From Gordonia bronchialis DSM 43247 (GTDB lineage Bacteria > Actinomycetota > Actinomycetes > Mycobacteriales > Mycobacteriaceae): a stretch of 64,000 nucleotides of DNA. Under the pieces are notes generated by a model that saw only the letters and a program-made list of their open reading frames with translations, searched no databases and was not told the origin of the DNA. Each line of letters opens with the position of its first letter. Positions within the stretch are counted from its first letter, which is position 1. This document shows, piece after piece, positions 25,196 to 35,738 of this stretch. Location of the stretch: contig NC_013441.1 in the NCBI RefSeq assembly GCF_000024785.1, forward strand, positions 4,588,001-4,652,000, given 5' to 3'. The translations under genes were made by a program, and so were the position numbers.

Positions 25196-25603
25196 ATGGC
25201 GAAGTATCTGCTTCTCAAGCACTATCGCGGCGGCAAGGCACCCACCAACGACGTGCCGGTCGATCAATGGGGCCCCGGCGAGTGGGATGCGCACTCGCAG
25301 TTCATGGAGGACTTCGCGCAGAAACTCGTCGGGACCGGCGAGTTCGTGGCCTCCCACGCACTCGCCGAGGACGGTGTGTGGGTTCGCTTCGACGGCGAGG
25401 GGCGCCCCCCGGTGACCGACGGCCCGTTCGCCGAGACCAAGGATCTGATCGCGGGCTTCATGATGATCGACGTCGATTCCTACGACCGTGCACTGGAACT
25501 CGCCGCTGAACTGTCGGCGGCACCCGGTGCCGGTGGGCGGCCGTTGGGCGAATGGCTGGAGTTGCGTCCGGTGATGTGGACCGCGCCGACCATCACCGAA
25601 TGA
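25196..25603 (+). CDS. YciI-like protein (DGPF domain)
   Basis: The 135-residue protein has the YCII-related pattern KYLLLKHYRGG, then VTDGPFAETKDLIAGF with the DGPF motif, and a closing AAELSAAPGAGG-like segment. Proteins of this type are almost always encoded next to ECF42-type sigma factors and are thought to be regulatory or enzymatic partners. Here the stop overlaps the sigma gene start (ATGA), so the two are coupled. A good ribosome site (AAGGAG) precedes the ATG. Confidence 0.85.
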   Translation: MAKYLLLKHYRGGKAPTNDVPVDQWGPGEWDAHSQFMEDFAQKLVGTGEFVASHALAEDGVWVRFDGEGRPPVTDGPFAETKDLIAGFMMIDVDSYDRALELAAELSAAPGAGGRPLGEWLELRPVMWTAPTITE

Positions 25604-26776
25604 TCACACCGGACCGCAGCACCGCAGGGGCCGCACTGAGCGAGCAGGTCCCTGCGGTGATCGGTGTCCTCGTCCGCCGGGGAGCGGATTTCGCATCGGC
25701 CGAGGATGCCGTGCAGTCGGCGCTGGTCCGCGCGCTGGAGACCTGGGCCGGACCGGACCCGAGCGCCGAAGCGCCACAGAGCATCCGCGGATGGCTGATC
25801 ACCGTCGCCTGGCGTGCATTCCTGGATCAATTGCGCAGCAACAACTCTCGCATCACACGCGAAGAGGCCGTCGCACGTGAACCCGGCCCCGACGACCTAC
25901 CGGCCGGCGACGACACACCTATGGCTGTACTTCCTGTGCGCACACCCGTCGTTGACGTCGTCGTCGGCCATCGCCCTGACGTTGCGTGCCGTTGCGGGCC
26001 TCACCACCCGACAGATCGCCGACACCTATCTGGTGCCGGAAGCCACCATGGCACAACGGATCAGCCGCGCCAAGCAACGCATCGCCGGGGTGCGACTGGA
26101 CCAGCCCGGTGACGCGTCCACCGTCCTGCACGTGCTGTACCTCCTCTTCAACGAGGGCTACAGCGGCGACGTCGACCTGGCGGCCGAAGCGATCCGGGTG
26201 ACCCGTCAGCTCGCCGGCATCCTCGACGAGCCGGAGGTCCACGGTCTGCTTGCCCTCATGCTGCTGCACCATGCCCGACGCGCCGCGCGAACAGGTCCGG
26301 GGCACAACCTGATTCCGCTGGCCGAACAGGATCGCTCACGCTGGGACACGACGATGATCGCCGAAGGCGTGGTGATCCTGCAGGCCGCGCTGGCTCGCGA
26401 TCGGCTCGGTGAGTATCAGGCGCAGGCCGCGATCGCCGCGCTCCACGCCGACGCCCCGACCGCCGGCGAGACCGACTGGGTGCAGATCGTCGAGTGGTAC
26501 GACGAACTCGCCGCCCTCACCGACTCCCCTGTCGTGCTGCTCAACCGTGCGGTCGCCGTGGGCGAGGCCGATGGCGCGCCCGCCGGGCTGGCCGCACTCG
26601 AACACGTCGCTGAAACGGTGCCCCGCTACCACGCCGTGGTCGCCCATCTGCACGAGAAGATCGGCGATATGACCACTGCCGCAATCGAATACGCCGAGGC
26701 CGCACGCCTGGCCACCAACCTGGCCGAGCGTGATCACCTCACCCGATGCGCTGCACGGTGTGCGATGGACCGCTGA
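25600..26776 (+). pseudogene. ECF42-type sigma factor, one frameshift
   Basis: Both frames together give an ECF sigma factor with the long C-terminal TPR-like extension of the ECF42 group. Region 2 (ASAEDAVQSALVRALETW) lies in the first frame; LWLYFLCAHPSLT, region 4 (LTTRQIADTYLVPEATMAQRISRAKQRI) and the helical extension lie in the second. The break is at 25918-25919, where one C too many follows GACGACACA; removing it gives a continuous DDTLWLYF. Total length would be about 391 residues. The ATG overlaps the YciI stop codon. With every domain intact otherwise, an indel error in the sequence is plausible. Confidence 0.75.
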
Positions 26777-26792
26777 ACCGGTAGATCCTGGA

Positions 26793-27277
26793 TCAGCCGG
26801 CGGCCCCGCGCGCCTCGTCGATCAGCAGGCGCAGGGCGTGCAGCGTTGTCGCCTCGACGATCTCCGGCGGGTCCCCGTCGAACACCTTGCGCCGGCTGAA
26901 GACTCGCCCCCGGAGACCACGCCGAACCACACGGTGCCCGGATCCTCTTCCTGCGGTTCGGGTCCGGCCTCACCGGTGACCGCGACGACGAGGTCGGCGC
27001 CGAGTAGGCGGGCGGTGTTCGACGCCATCGTCTCCGCCGCCTGCGCCGATACGATCGGCCCGGGCGGCACCTCGAGAAGGTCGTGTTTGACGTGGGGTTG
27101 ATAGGCGACGATCCCGCCGGCGAACCAGTCACCCGACGTCGATGCACGGCTGAGCGCCGACGCGATCCCGCCGCCGGTCAGCGATTCGGCGACGGCCACC
27201 GTCGGCCGCTCCTCGATCAGATCGGCCAGTTCGGAACACAGGGCGTCGATGGAGTCGGATTCGTCGGGCTCGGACAT
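26793..27277 (-). pseudogene. CinA C-terminal domain amidohydrolase, one frameshift
   Basis: The product resembles stand-alone CinA C-terminal proteins (nicotinamide mononucleotide deamidase, PncC). The first frame has VAVAESLTGGGIASALSRASTSGDWF, the conserved Ser loop, and VAVTGEAGPEP; the second continues RVFSRRKVFDGDP to the stop at 26793. The break is in the run at 26907-26911 (five C on the plus strand where six would keep the frame). Reconstructed length is about 161 residues, normal for the family. ATG 27277 was chosen; its ribosome site is weak. A homopolymer error is the simplest explanation. Confidence 0.75.
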
Positions 27278-27403
27278 GCCTACAGGCTTATCGCGTACGG
27301 TGGGGAACAGTCCAACCATCCAAGGTGCCACCTCGAAACCGCGGGCGCGCCGTGAACCGACAACGGGTCACGACTTCGCGGTCGACCCGTGGTGAGGAGC
27401 ACC

Positions 27404-28582
27404 ATGCGAGCAGTCACCTGGCAGGGCAAGCGGCACGTGAGCGTCGACAACGTTCCCGATCCGAAGATCGTCGACCCCACCGACGCCATCATCAAGGTCA
27501 CCTCGACCAACATCTGCGGCTCGGACCTGCACCTCTACGAGGTACTCGGCGCCTTCATGTCCGCCGGCGACATTCTCGGCCACGAACCGATGGGCATCGT
27601 GGAGGAAGTCGGTTCCGGCGTCGGCGATCTGTCCGTGGGCGATCGGGTGGTCATCCCGTTCCAGATCTCCTGCGGGTCGTGTTACATGTGCGACCACACG
27701 CTCTACACCCAGTGCGAGACCACCCAGGTTCGCGACCAGGGCATGGGTGCGGCGCTGTTCGGCTACTCCAAGCTGTACGGGTCCGTGCCGGGCGGGCAGG
27801 CCGAGTACCTGCGTGTTCCGCAGGCACAGTTCACCCACATCAAGGTTCCCGGCGACGCACCCGACGCGCGGTATGTCTACCTGTCCGACGTGCTGCCCAC
27901 CGCCTGGCAGGCCGTCGAGTACGCCGACGTCCCACCGGGCGGCTCGGTGACGGTCCTGGGGTTGGGGCCGATCGGCGACATGGCTGCCCGCATCGCCCAT
28001 CACCGCGGGTTGCAGGTGATCGCGGTCGACCGGGTGCCCGAACGGATCGCACGTCTCGACGCCCGCGGCATCAAGACCATCAACCTCGACAGCGTCGACG
28101 ACCTCGGAGGCGAGATCCGCGAACTCACCGATGGCCGCGGCACCGACTCGGTCATCGACGCGGTCGGCATGGAGGCACACGGCTCGACCACCGCGAAGGT
28201 GTTGCAGCAGGTCGTCGGCCTGCTGCCGGACGCGGTGGCCGCCCCGATGATGCAGAAGGCCGGAGTGGACCGCCTCGCCGCGCTCTACTCGGCCATCGAC
28301 ATCGTGCGACGCGGTGGCACGATCTCGTTGATCGGCGTGTACGGCGGCATGGCCGATCCGCTGCCCATGCTCACCCTTTTCGACAAGCAGATCACCGTGC
28401 GCCAGGGTCAGGCGAATGTGAAGAAGTGGGTGCCCGACATCCTGCCACTCCTCGGCGACGACGACCCGCTGGGCGTGGACAGCTTTGCCTCCCATGAACT
28501 TTCGCTCGACGACGCCCCGCACGCCTACGACATCTTCCAGCGCAAAGCCGAGGGCGCCGTCAAGATCGTGCTGAAGCCGTGA
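27404..28582 (+). CDS. Zinc-dependent alcohol/formaldehyde dehydrogenase-like protein
   Basis: The 392-residue MDR protein has catalytic zinc ligands in NICGSDLH and GHEPMG, the structural zinc Cys cluster in CGSCYMCDHTLYTQC and the NAD-binding VLGLGPIGDMAA. The long form with an insertion after the nucleotide-binding domain is typical of glutathione-independent formaldehyde dehydrogenase-like and threonine dehydrogenase-like enzymes. The substrate is not clear. ATG 27404 has GAGGAG 6 nt upstream; the GTG at 27389 was rejected. The second cutinase gene follows closely and may be cotranscribed. Confidence 0.85.
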   Translation: MRAVTWQGKRHVSVDNVPDPKIVDPTDAIIKVTSTNICGSDLHLYEVLGAFMSAGDILGHEPMGIVEEVGSGVGDLSVGDRVVIPFQISCGSCYMCDHTLYTQCETTQVRDQGMGAALFGYSKLYGSVPGGQAEYLRVPQAQFTHIKVPGDAPDARYVYLSDVLPTAWQAVEYADVPPGGSVTVLGLGPIGDMAARIAHHRGLQVIAVDRVPERIARLDARGIKTINLDSVDDLGGEIRELTDGRGTDSVIDAVGMEAHGSTTAKVLQQVVGLLPDAVAAPMMQKAGVDRLAALYSAIDIVRRGGTISLIGVYGGMADPLPMLTLFDKQITVRQGQANVKKWVPDILPLLGDDDPLGVDSFASHELSLDDAPHAYDIFQRKAEGAVKIVLKP

Positions 28583-28620
28583 GGCCGAATGCGCTCCTGG
28601 CACAGTCGCGGAGGCCTAGC

Positions 28621-29340
28621 ATGATGCGGGTGATCACACGCCTGTTCGTCCTGGCTCTGTGCCTCGTATCGGCTCTCGGGGCGGCCGCAATCATCGCCAC
28701 CCCGAAGGCGGCGGCCGCCCCGTGCGCCGACGTCGAGGTGGTCTTCGCCCGCGGGACCATCGAACCCGCTCCGCCGGTCGGTCTGACCGGCCTCTCCTTT
28801 GCCGCGGCGCTGCGCTCGCGACTGCCCGGCAAGTCGGTGAACGTCTACGGCGTGAACTACCCGGCCAGCGACCAGTTCAACAACCGTCTGCTGTTCGCGC
28901 AGACCGTCGCCAACGGTGTCCGGGACGCGCAGAACCGCGTCCGATACGTCGCGGCGAGGTGTCCGCGCACCAAGATCGTGCTCGGCGGCTACTCGCAGGG
29001 TGCGGTGGTCAGCGGATATGCCGTGCAGGCCAACATCGACGTGCCGGCGCGCTACCGCCAGTACGAGGACCGGGTGCCACCGCCGCTGCCGGCCGCCCTG
29101 TCCCGCAACATCGCCGCGGTCGTGTTCTTCGGCGCGCCGTCGGATCGCTTCATCCGCGATGTGGGCGCACCGCCGATCCGGGTCGCCCCGGCCTACCGCT
29201 ACAAGACCGTCCGTTACTGCATACCCGGTGACACCATCTGCAACGGTTCGCCGGTGGGCGGGCCCAACGCCCTGCACGTGCTGTACACGGTCAACGGCAT
29301 GACGATCGACGCGGCGAATTACGTGGCCCGACGACTCTGA
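28621..29340 (+). CDS. Secreted cutinase-family serine esterase, second copy
   Basis: The 239-residue protein is a close paralogue of the one at 16330, with the same GGYSQGA nucleophile motif, GDTICNG and NALHVLYTVNGM; in the last motif Leu replaces the Ser before His. The signal peptide has a hydrophobic core (FVLALCLVSALGAAAII) and an alanine-rich cleavage region near residue 33. ATG 28621 has GGAGG 7 nt upstream; a GTG at 28579 overlapping the dehydrogenase stop would give a long, less likely leader. The two copies probably arose by duplication and diverged moderately. Confidence 0.88.
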   Translation: MMRVITRLFVLALCLVSALGAAAIIATPKAAAAPCADVEVVFARGTIEPAPPVGLTGLSFAAALRSRLPGKSVNVYGVNYPASDQFNNRLLFAQTVANGVRDAQNRVRYVAARCPRTKIVLGGYSQGAVVSGYAVQANIDVPARYRQYEDRVPPPLPAALSRNIAAVVFFGAPSDRFIRDVGAPPIRVAPAYRYKTVRYCIPGDTICNGSPVGGPNALHVLYTVNGMTIDAANYVARRL

Positions 29341-29380
29341 CCGACGGGAGTGAGACCCCGGCACCGGCGAGCAATCGAGC

Positions 29381-30499
29381 TCACCGCACGACGTCGGGAT
29401 GGATGTGATCGTCGAGGCGGGTCAGGTTGGTCCCGCTGCCGCCGCGTCGGGCCGCGATGATCTCCGCGACGATCGACACCGCGGTTTCGGCGGGCGTCTG
29501 GGCACCCAGGTCGAGGCCGATCGGCGAATGCAGTCGCGCGAGGTCGGCGTCGGTGGCGCCTTCGTCGCGCAAGCGGCGCAGGCGGTCGTCGTGGGTTCGG
29601 CGGGAACCCATCGCACCGATGTAGACACCGTCGGGTGTCTCGAAGGCGGCCAGCAGCGCCGGGACGTCGAACTTGGGATCGTGGGTCAGCACGCAGATCG
29701 CGGTCCGCCCGTCGATGCGTCCGGCGGCGGTCTCGGCACGCAGATAACGGTGCGGCCAGTCCACCACGATCTCGTGGGCGGCCGGGAAGCGGTCCCGGGT
29801 GGCGAACACGGCGCGGGCATCGCACACCGTCACGTGATAGCCGAGCGCCGCGCCGGCCGCGGCGACGGCGGCCGCGAAATCGATGGCGCCGAACACGATC
29901 AGCCGCGGTGGCGGGGCAAACGAGTTGACGAAGACGGCGACGTCGTCGTCCATGCGCTGTCCCGTGGCGCCATAGCGCAGGATCGACGACTCGCCGAGAT
30001 CGAGCAGCCCGCGGGCATCCTGTTCGACGGCGCGGTCGAGTCCGGGCTCGCCCAGAGTGCCGGACGCGTCTGCGGGCGTCACGGTGAGGTGGCCGGCCGC
30101 GCGTGCGCCGGCGATGACGGTGGCGACCGCCATGGGTCGTCGGGCCTCGACGGCGTCGGCGATGTCGCCCAGATCGGGCCAGGTCTGCTGATTGACCGGT
30201 TCGCAGAACACGTCGAGGATGCCACCACAGGTGAGGCCGACGGCAAACGCGTCGTCGTCGGCAATCCCGTACTGCTCGCTGCTCGGCGTTCCGGACTCCA
30301 TGACCTCACCGAGCAACTCGTAGACGGCGCTTTCGACGCATCCGCCCGACACCGACCCGAGAACCCGGCCATCGGCCAGGCGCACCATCGCCGCCCCTGG
30401 TCGGCGTGGCGCCGAACCCGAGGTCGCGACCACGGTCGCCAACCCGACGGTCTCCCCGGCGCGCCAGTGTTCGGCAAGAACGGGCAGGACATCTCTCAT
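29381..30499 (-). CDS. xdhC: XdhC-family molybdenum hydroxylase maturation protein
   Basis: The 372-residue protein has the XdhC/CoxI N-terminal domain (LATVVATSGSAPRRPGAAM, VSGGCVESAVYE) and the C-terminal Rossmann domain (YIGAMGSRRTH, IGLDLGAQTPAETAVSI). XdhC binds molybdenum cofactor, helps sulfuration and inserts it into xanthine dehydrogenase-type enzymes. It is encoded divergently from the moxR-cox gene group at 30660-37274, whose CoxL needs this cofactor. Confidence 0.88.
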   Translation of the reverse strand: MRDVLPVLAEHWRAGETVGLATVVATSGSAPRRPGAAMVRLADGRVLGSVSGGCVESAVYELLGEVMESGTPSSEQYGIADDDAFAVGLTCGGILDVFCEPVNQQTWPDLGDIADAVEARRPMAVATVIAGARAAGHLTVTPADASGTLGEPGLDRAVEQDARGLLDLGESSILRYGATGQRMDDDVAVFVNSFAPPPRLIVFGAIDFAAAVAAAGAALGYHVTVCDARAVFATRDRFPAAHEIVVDWPHRYLRAETAAGRIDGRTAICVLTHDPKFDVPALLAAFETPDGVYIGAMGSRRTHDDRLRRLRDEGATDADLARLHSPIGLDLGAQTPAETAVSIVAEIIAARRGGSGTNLTRLDDHIHPDVVR

Positions 30500-30659
30500 G
30501 CTTCACCTCATGTCCACAATCGTCGGATGCGTGACACCCGAGCGACATCACCAGTCTGCGCGTGTTCTGCCGCGCGTCAACCCGATCCGCGATCTGCGCG
30601 GGAAATACGGGCAGCCGTTTCGGATCGATGCTCGGCGAGGGAGGGCATAGGCTCGCGTC

Positions 30660-31550
30660 ATGACCCTTCCACCAGCTCTGCCCCGGTCACCGGCCGAACT
30701 AACGGCCGCGCTGGAGCACACCGGCTACCTCGCCGACGACGGCCTGGCGATGGCCGCGTTCCTCGCCCTGCGGATGGGTCGGCCGCTGTTCTGCGAAGGC
30801 GAGCCGGGTACCGGCAAGACATCACTCGCCGTCGGGCTGGCGCAGGCCCTGGATCTGCCGTTGATCCGCCTGCAATGCCATGAGGGCATCGACGCCGCGC
30901 AAGCGCTCTACGACTGGGACTTCCCGCGCCAGCTGTTGCACCTGCGCACCCTGGAGGCGGCCAGCGTCGGACCGCTGGATGCCGACGCGGCCGAAACATC
31001 GCTCTACACGGACAGATTCCTGCTCGCGCGTCCGCTGTTGCGGGCACTCACCGAGGCTCCGTGTGTGTTGCTCATCGACGAGATCGACCGGGCCGACGAC
31101 GAATTCGAGGCATTCCTCCTCCAGCTCCTGGACGAGAACGCGGTCACCATCCCCGAGCTCGGGCACATCGCGGCATCGACCCCGCCGCTGGCGATCCTCA
31201 CCTCCAACCGCACCCGCGAGGTGCACGACGCCCTCAAACGCCGCTGCCTCTACCACTGGCTCGAACACCCGTCGCTGGATCGCGAGATCGCCATCCTGGG
31301 CCGCCGCGTGCCCGCCATCGGCGACGACCTGGCCGCCCAGGTTGCCGGGGCGGTCCAGAAGCTGCGCACGCTGGAACTGCTCAAACCGCCGGGCGTCGCC
31401 GAGACGCTGGATTGGGCGCGCGCGTTGCGCGAACTCGACCGTGACGTGCTCGACGCCGAGATCGCCGCCGCCACCCTGGGTGCGGTGCTGAAGTACCGCG
31501 AGGACGTCGACCGCGTGGTGCGCGCCGGACTGGACCGGCTGTTGGCATGA
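30660..31550 (+). CDS. MoxR-type AAA+ ATPase (CoxD-like)
   Basis: The 296-residue ATPase has Walker A CEGEPGTGKTSLA (residues about 44-56), Walker B VLLIDEIDRAD and sensor motifs (ILTSNRTREV). CoxD/MoxR ATPases mature the CoxL active site (Cu-S-Mo in true CO dehydrogenase) or related cofactors with a VWA partner. The downstream VWA gene overlaps its stop codon (ATGA), so the two form a chaperone pair. Confidence 0.88.
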   Translation: MTLPPALPRSPAELTAALEHTGYLADDGLAMAAFLALRMGRPLFCEGEPGTGKTSLAVGLAQALDLPLIRLQCHEGIDAAQALYDWDFPRQLLHLRTLEAASVGPLDADAAETSLYTDRFLLARPLLRALTEAPCVLLIDEIDRADDEFEAFLLQLLDENAVTIPELGHIAASTPPLAILTSNRTREVHDALKRRCLYHWLEHPSLDREIAILGRRVPAIGDDLAAQVAGAVQKLRTLELLKPPGVAETLDWARALRELDRDVLDAEIAAATLGAVLKYREDVDRVVRAGLDRLLA

Positions 31551-32641
31551 GCGCCGAGCTGGTCGGGATCGCGGGTTTCGCGCGGAGCCTGACCCATGCC
31601 GGTCTGCCGGTCGCGACCGATTCGGTGGAGCTGTTCACCCGTGCCCTGCGCGAGATCGACCTCGCCGACATGACGCAGGTGTACTGGACCGCCCAGGCCA
31701 CGCTGTGCCGCGATCCCGACGACCTCCCCCGCTTCGACCTGGCCTTCGAGGCCTGGTTCGGTGATCGGATGCCGCGCGCGACCCGGCGCCCGGCCCAACC
31801 CCGCCAATCGCGCGTGGCCGCGCTGCGCAGCGCCGATGCGCAGGAGACGAGCGGAGCGGGTCCGGCCCTTGCGGTGGCCGCCGACGACACCGAGGTGCTG
31901 CGGCACCGGGACATCGCAACGCTGTCGGCGGCCGAACGCGCACATCTCGCCGAGCTCATCGGCCAGCTGGCCCCGGTGCCGCCGCGTCGTCCGGCACTCC
32001 GCCGCGCCCCCGCACGACGTGGCGAGGTGGACCGGCGGCAGACCGTCCGCGACATGCTCGCCGCGGGCGGCGAACCGGTGCGCCCGCGCCGGCACCGACG
32101 CGCGACGCGCCCGCGCCGGGTGGTGCTGCTGCTCGATGTGTCCGGATCGATGAGCCCGTACGCCGATGCCCTGCTGCGGTTCGCGCATGTCGTGACCCGG
32201 GTCGCGCCCGGCGACACGGAGGTGTTCTCGCTCGGCACCCGCCTCACCCGACTGTCGCGGGCACTGCGCTCGGCCGATCCCGACCAGGCGCTCGTCGCGG
32301 CCGGGCGCGCGGTACCGGACTGGGCCGGCGGAACGCGTCTGGGCGAAACCCTGCAGGCGTTCCTGGATCGGTGGGGTCGCCGCGGCGCCGCCCGCGGTGC
32401 CGTCGTGGTGATCTTCTCCGACGGCTGGGAACGCGGCGATCCGACGCTGCTGGCAGTGCAGATGGCACAGCTGCGACGCCTCGCCCGCGCGGTGTTCTGG
32501 GTCAACCCGCATGCCGGCGCCGACGGCTATCAGCCGATCCAGGGCGGGATCGCCGCGGCACTACCGCACCTCGACCGCTTGCTCGCCGGCCACTCGCTGG
32601 CCACTCTGCAGGAACTGCTGGCCGCCATCCGAGACGCCTGA
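31547..32641 (+). CDS. VWA domain protein (CoxE-like)
   Basis: The 364-residue protein has a helical N-terminal half and a C-terminal von Willebrand A domain with the MIDAS motif LLLDVSGSMSPYA. CoxE-type proteins act with MoxR/CoxD ATPases in maturation of molybdenum hydroxylases. The start overlaps the moxR stop by 4 nt. The middle part (residues 80-200) is rich in arginine. A hairpin lies between this gene and coxS. Confidence 0.85.
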   Translation: MSAELVGIAGFARSLTHAGLPVATDSVELFTRALREIDLADMTQVYWTAQATLCRDPDDLPRFDLAFEAWFGDRMPRATRRPAQPRQSRVAALRSADAQETSGAGPALAVAADDTEVLRHRDIATLSAAERAHLAELIGQLAPVPPRRPALRRAPARRGEVDRRQTVRDMLAAGGEPVRPRRHRRATRPRRVVLLLDVSGSMSPYADALLRFAHVVTRVAPGDTEVFSLGTRLTRLSRALRSADPDQALVAAGRAVPDWAGGTRLGETLQAFLDRWGRRGAARGAVVVIFSDGWERGDPTLLAVQMAQLRRLARAVFWVNPHAGADGYQPIQGGIAAALPHLDRLLAGHSLATLQELLAAIRDA

Positions 32642-32722
32642 GAGGGCACTGTGAAACCCGGTTCGCTGCCACGGGATCCGCGATTTCGGACATCTGACGA
32701 GCACCGGAGGCGCACAGTTGTT

Positions 32723-32747
32723 CTGAGGGGCTTCGCCACGCCCTCAG
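32723..32747 (+). terminator. Hairpin between the VWA gene and coxS
   Basis: CTGAGGG (32723-32729) and CCCTCAG (32741-32747) pair around an 11-nt loop. It may end or attenuate the moxR-VWA transcript before coxS. Confidence 0.4.
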
Positions 32748-32778
32748 CCCACCTGTGGCGAACGCATCGGAGGTCAAC

Positions 32779-33333
32779 ATGCGGATAGCAGTCACCGTCG
32801 ACGGCACAACCTACGAGGACGAGGTGGAACCACGCACCTTGCTCGTACACCATCTACGAAATCAGCTGGGCAAGGTCGGCACCGTGATCGGTTGCGACAC
32901 AAGCAATTGCGGCGCCTGCACGGTGCTGCTGAACGGCCACAGCGTGAAATCGTGCTCGGTGCTCGCCGTGCAGGCCGACGGCGCCGACATCACCACCGTC
33001 GAAGGTCTGCGTGGCCCCGACGGTTCACTGCATCCTGTGCAGGAGGCGTTTCGGGACAATCACGGACTGCAGTGCGGCTACTGCACTCCCGGCATGATCA
33101 TGTCGACGATCGACCTCCTCGCCGAGAATCCGAAGCCCGACGAGCACGACGTCCGTGAGGGCCTCGAAGGCAACCTGTGCCGTTGCACCGGTTATCAGAA
33201 CATCGTCGCCGCGGCCCTGGATGCGGCGCAGCGCTTGCGGGCCGACGCCTCGCCCCGGGTGGAACGCACCGGGACATCAGCCGGGCAGGACGCGGCGGCA
33301 CCGGCGATGCAGGAGACGGGAGGCCAGCAATGA
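32779..33333 (+). CDS. coxS: Molybdenum hydroxylase small [2Fe-2S] subunit
   Basis: The 184-residue subunit carries a plant-type [2Fe-2S] cluster ([12 protein letters not shown], then Cys in VKSCSV) and a second cluster ([10 protein letters not shown] and LCRCTGYQN). It passes electrons from the molybdenum site of CoxL to the FAD of CoxM. ATG 32779 has a GGAGG ribosome site 5 nt upstream. The C-terminal 30 residues are longer than in most relatives. The stop overlaps the coxL start. Confidence 0.93.
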   Translation: MRIAVTVDGTTYEDEVEPRTLLVHHLRNQLGKVGTVIGCDTSNCGACTVLLNGHSVKSCSVLAVQADGADITTVEGLRGPDGSLHPVQEAFRDNHGLQCGYCTPGMIMSTIDLLAENPKPDEHDVREGLEGNLCRCTGYQNIVAAALDAAQRLRADASPRVERTGTSAGQDAAAPAMQETGGQQ

Positions 33334-35738
33334 CCACCACCATCGAACCGGGTGCCGCCGGACCGGATTCCGCCGAAGTCGGCAAGGCCCGGGTCCGCAA
33401 GGAGGACGAGCACCTCATCACCGGCCGCACCCGCTGGACCGACAATCTGGTGTTGCCCGGCATGCTGCACATCGCGATCCTGCGCAGCCCCTTCGCACAT
33501 GCGCGGATCACCAACATCGACGTCGAAGCCGCCAAGACGATGCCCGGCGTCGTCGCGGTCTACACCGGTGCCGACTTCGCCGACGAGCAGGCCAGCCTGC
33601 CGAATGCCATGCAGATCACCCCCGACATGCTGGTCCCGCCCGCACCGTCGATCGCGGTGGACACCGTGCGGTTCGCGGGTGAGGCGGTCGCCATCGTCGT
33701 CGCCCGAGACCCGTACGCCGCCCACGACGCACTCGAGAACATCGATATCGACTACGACGATCTGCCCGTCGTCCTCGATCTCGCGGTCGCCGCGAGTGAT
33801 GGCGCCGACCTCGTGTATCCCGACCTGGGAACCAATGTGCAGGCCGTGTGGGTATTCGACTCCGCCGAGGCGGGCACCGGCAGCAGCATGGACGACGCGA
33901 TCCGCGACGCCGAGGTCGTCGTCGAGCGCACTCTGCGCCAGCAGCGTCTGATCCCGGCGTTCATGGAACCGCGGTCGGTGGTCGTCGACCCGACCGGCGC
34001 ACAGATCACCATGTGGTCGGCCACCCAGGTGCCGCACATCCTGCGTCTCATGCTGGCGATGACACTCGGCATCCCGGAGCACAAACTGCGGGTGATCGCA
34101 CCCGACGTCGGCGGCGGTTTCGGCGGCAAGCTGCAGGTCTGTCCGGAAGAGGTGCTCGCGCTGCTGGTCGCGCGTCGGCTCGGCAAGCCGGTCAAGTACA
34201 CCGAGTCGCGCAGCGAGTCGATGCAGGCTGCCCACCATGGTCGCGACCAGATCCAGAAGCTGACGCTCACCGCGCGCCGCGACGGCACCGTCACCGGCAT
34301 GAAGGCCGAACTGCTCGCCGACATGGGCGCATGTCTGCGGGTGTTCACCGCCGCGGTCCCGATCCTCGGCGCCTTCATGTTCAACAGCATCTACAAGTTC
34401 GACGCCTATCACTTCGCCTGCACCAACGTGTTCACCAACAAGGTGCCCACCGACGCGTATCGGGGTGCCGGGCGTCCCGAGGCGACCTTCGCGATCGAGC
34501 GGATGATGGACGAACTCGCCACCGAGCTCGGGATGGATCCGCTCGAACTGCGGGAGAAGAACTGGATCAAGCACGAGGAGTTCCCGTTCACCACGGTCGC
34601 CGGGATGACCTACGACTCGGGTAACTACGAGGCCGCGACAGCCAAGGCCAAGGAACTGTTCGACTACGACGGATTGCGCGCCGAGCAGGCGGAGCGGCGA
34701 GAACGCGGTGACACCGTGCAACTCGGGATCGGCGTGTCCACCTTCACCGAAATGTGCGGCCTCGCGCCGTCACGCATCATGGGTGAGCTCGGCGGCGGCG
34801 CGGGCGGTTGGGAGCACGCGGCGATCCGGATGCTGCCGACCGGCAAGGTCGAGGTCGTCACCGGCAGTTCGGCGCACGGCCAGGGTCACGAGACGGCGTG
34901 GAGCCAGATCGTGGCCGATCGGCTCGGAGTTCCCTTCGAGGACGTCGAGGTGCTCCACGGCGACACCCAGTCATCGCCCCGCGGGCTGGACACCTACGGG
35001 TCGCGTTCGCTGGCGGTCGGCGGTATGGCGGTCGTCAAGGCCGCCGAGAAGGTGGTGGACAAGGCCCGCCCGATCGCCGCTCATCTGATGGAGGCGGCCG
35101 AGGACGACCTCGAGTTCGCCGAGGGCAAGTTCACGGTCAAGGGCACCGAGAAGGCCATCGGCATCGCCGACGTCGCCCTGGCGGTTTTCGCCGCCCACGA
35201 CATGCCCGAAGGCGTTGAGCCGAACCTCGATTCGGAAGCGACCTACGATCCGGAGAACTTCTCGTTCCCGCACGGCACCCACCTGTGCGCCGTCGAGGTG
35301 GACACCGAGACCGGATTCGTGAAGATCCGCAAGTACGTATGCGTCGACGACATCGGCAAGGTCGTCAACCCGCTGATCGTGGAGGGGCAGGTGCACGGCG
35401 GTCTCGCGCAGGGTATCGCGCAGGCTCTCTACGAGGACGCGATCTACGACGAGTCGGGCACCTTGCTCTCGGGGTCGTTCGCCGAGTACCTGGTACCTGG
35501 CTCGCCCGACCTGCCGCACTTCATCACCGACCGCACCGAGACACCCGCGACCGGAAATGCGCTGGGCGTCAAAGGAGTTGGTGAGGCAGGCACCATCGCC
35601 TCGACGCCGGCGGTGGTCAACGCGGTGCTCGACGCGGTGCGCCACCTCGGTGTGCGCGACATCGAGATGCCCTGCAGTCCCATGCGGGTGTGGAAGGCCA
35701 TCGCATCCGCCCAGACCGCATCGGGAGGTGCGCAATGA
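33330..35738 (+). CDS. coxL: Molybdenum hydroxylase large subunit, form II CoxL
   Basis: The 802-residue catalytic subunit binds the molybdenum-cytosine-dinucleotide cofactor. The active-site loop reads AYRGAGR (residues 376-382), the form II signature, not AYXCSFR of form I CO dehydrogenase, so CO is unlikely to be the main substrate. Other conserved parts are GGGFGGK and the C-terminal [10 protein letters not shown] with the catalytic Glu. It acts with CoxS and CoxM in electron transfer to the respiratory chain. Start and stop overlap those of its neighbours by 4 nt each (ATGA), so translation is tightly coupled. Confidence 0.93.
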   Translation: MTTTIEPGAAGPDSAEVGKARVRKEDEHLITGRTRWTDNLVLPGMLHIAILRSPFAHARITNIDVEAAKTMPGVVAVYTGADFADEQASLPNAMQITPDMLVPPAPSIAVDTVRFAGEAVAIVVARDPYAAHDALENIDIDYDDLPVVLDLAVAASDGADLVYPDLGTNVQAVWVFDSAEAGTGSSMDDAIRDAEVVVERTLRQQRLIPAFMEPRSVVVDPTGAQITMWSATQVPHILRLMLAMTLGIPEHKLRVIAPDVGGGFGGKLQVCPEEVLALLVARRLGKPVKYTESRSESMQAAHHGRDQIQKLTLTARRDGTVTGMKAELLADMGACLRVFTAAVPILGAFMFNSIYKFDAYHFACTNVFTNKVPTDAYRGAGRPEATFAIERMMDELATELGMDPLELREKNWIKHEEFPFTTVAGMTYDSGNYEAATAKAKELFDYDGLRAEQAERRERGDTVQLGIGVSTFTEMCGLAPSRIMGELGGGAGGWEHAAIRMLPTGKVEVVTGSSAHGQGHETAWSQIVADRLGVPFEDVEVLHGDTQSSPRGLDTYGSRSLAVGGMAVVKAAEKVVDKARPIAAHLMEAAEDDLEFAEGKFTVKGTEKAIGIADVALAVFAAHDMPEGVEPNLDSEATYDPENFSFPHGTHLCAVEVDTETGFVKIRKYVCVDDIGKVVNPLIVEGQVHGGLAQGIAQALYEDAIYDESGTLLSGSFAEYLVPGSPDLPHFITDRTETPATGNALGVKGVGEAGTIASTPAVVNAVLDAVRHLGVRDIEMPCSPMRVWKAIASAQTASGGAQ

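Noticed and set aside
27389..27403. GTG start for the zinc dehydrogenase
   Set aside because: The ribosome site GAGGAG lies after this codon and fits the ATG at 27404.
33330..35738. Calling CoxL a true aerobic CO dehydrogenase
   Set aside because: The active-site loop is AYRGAGR (form II), lacking the Cys that holds copper in form I enzymes.
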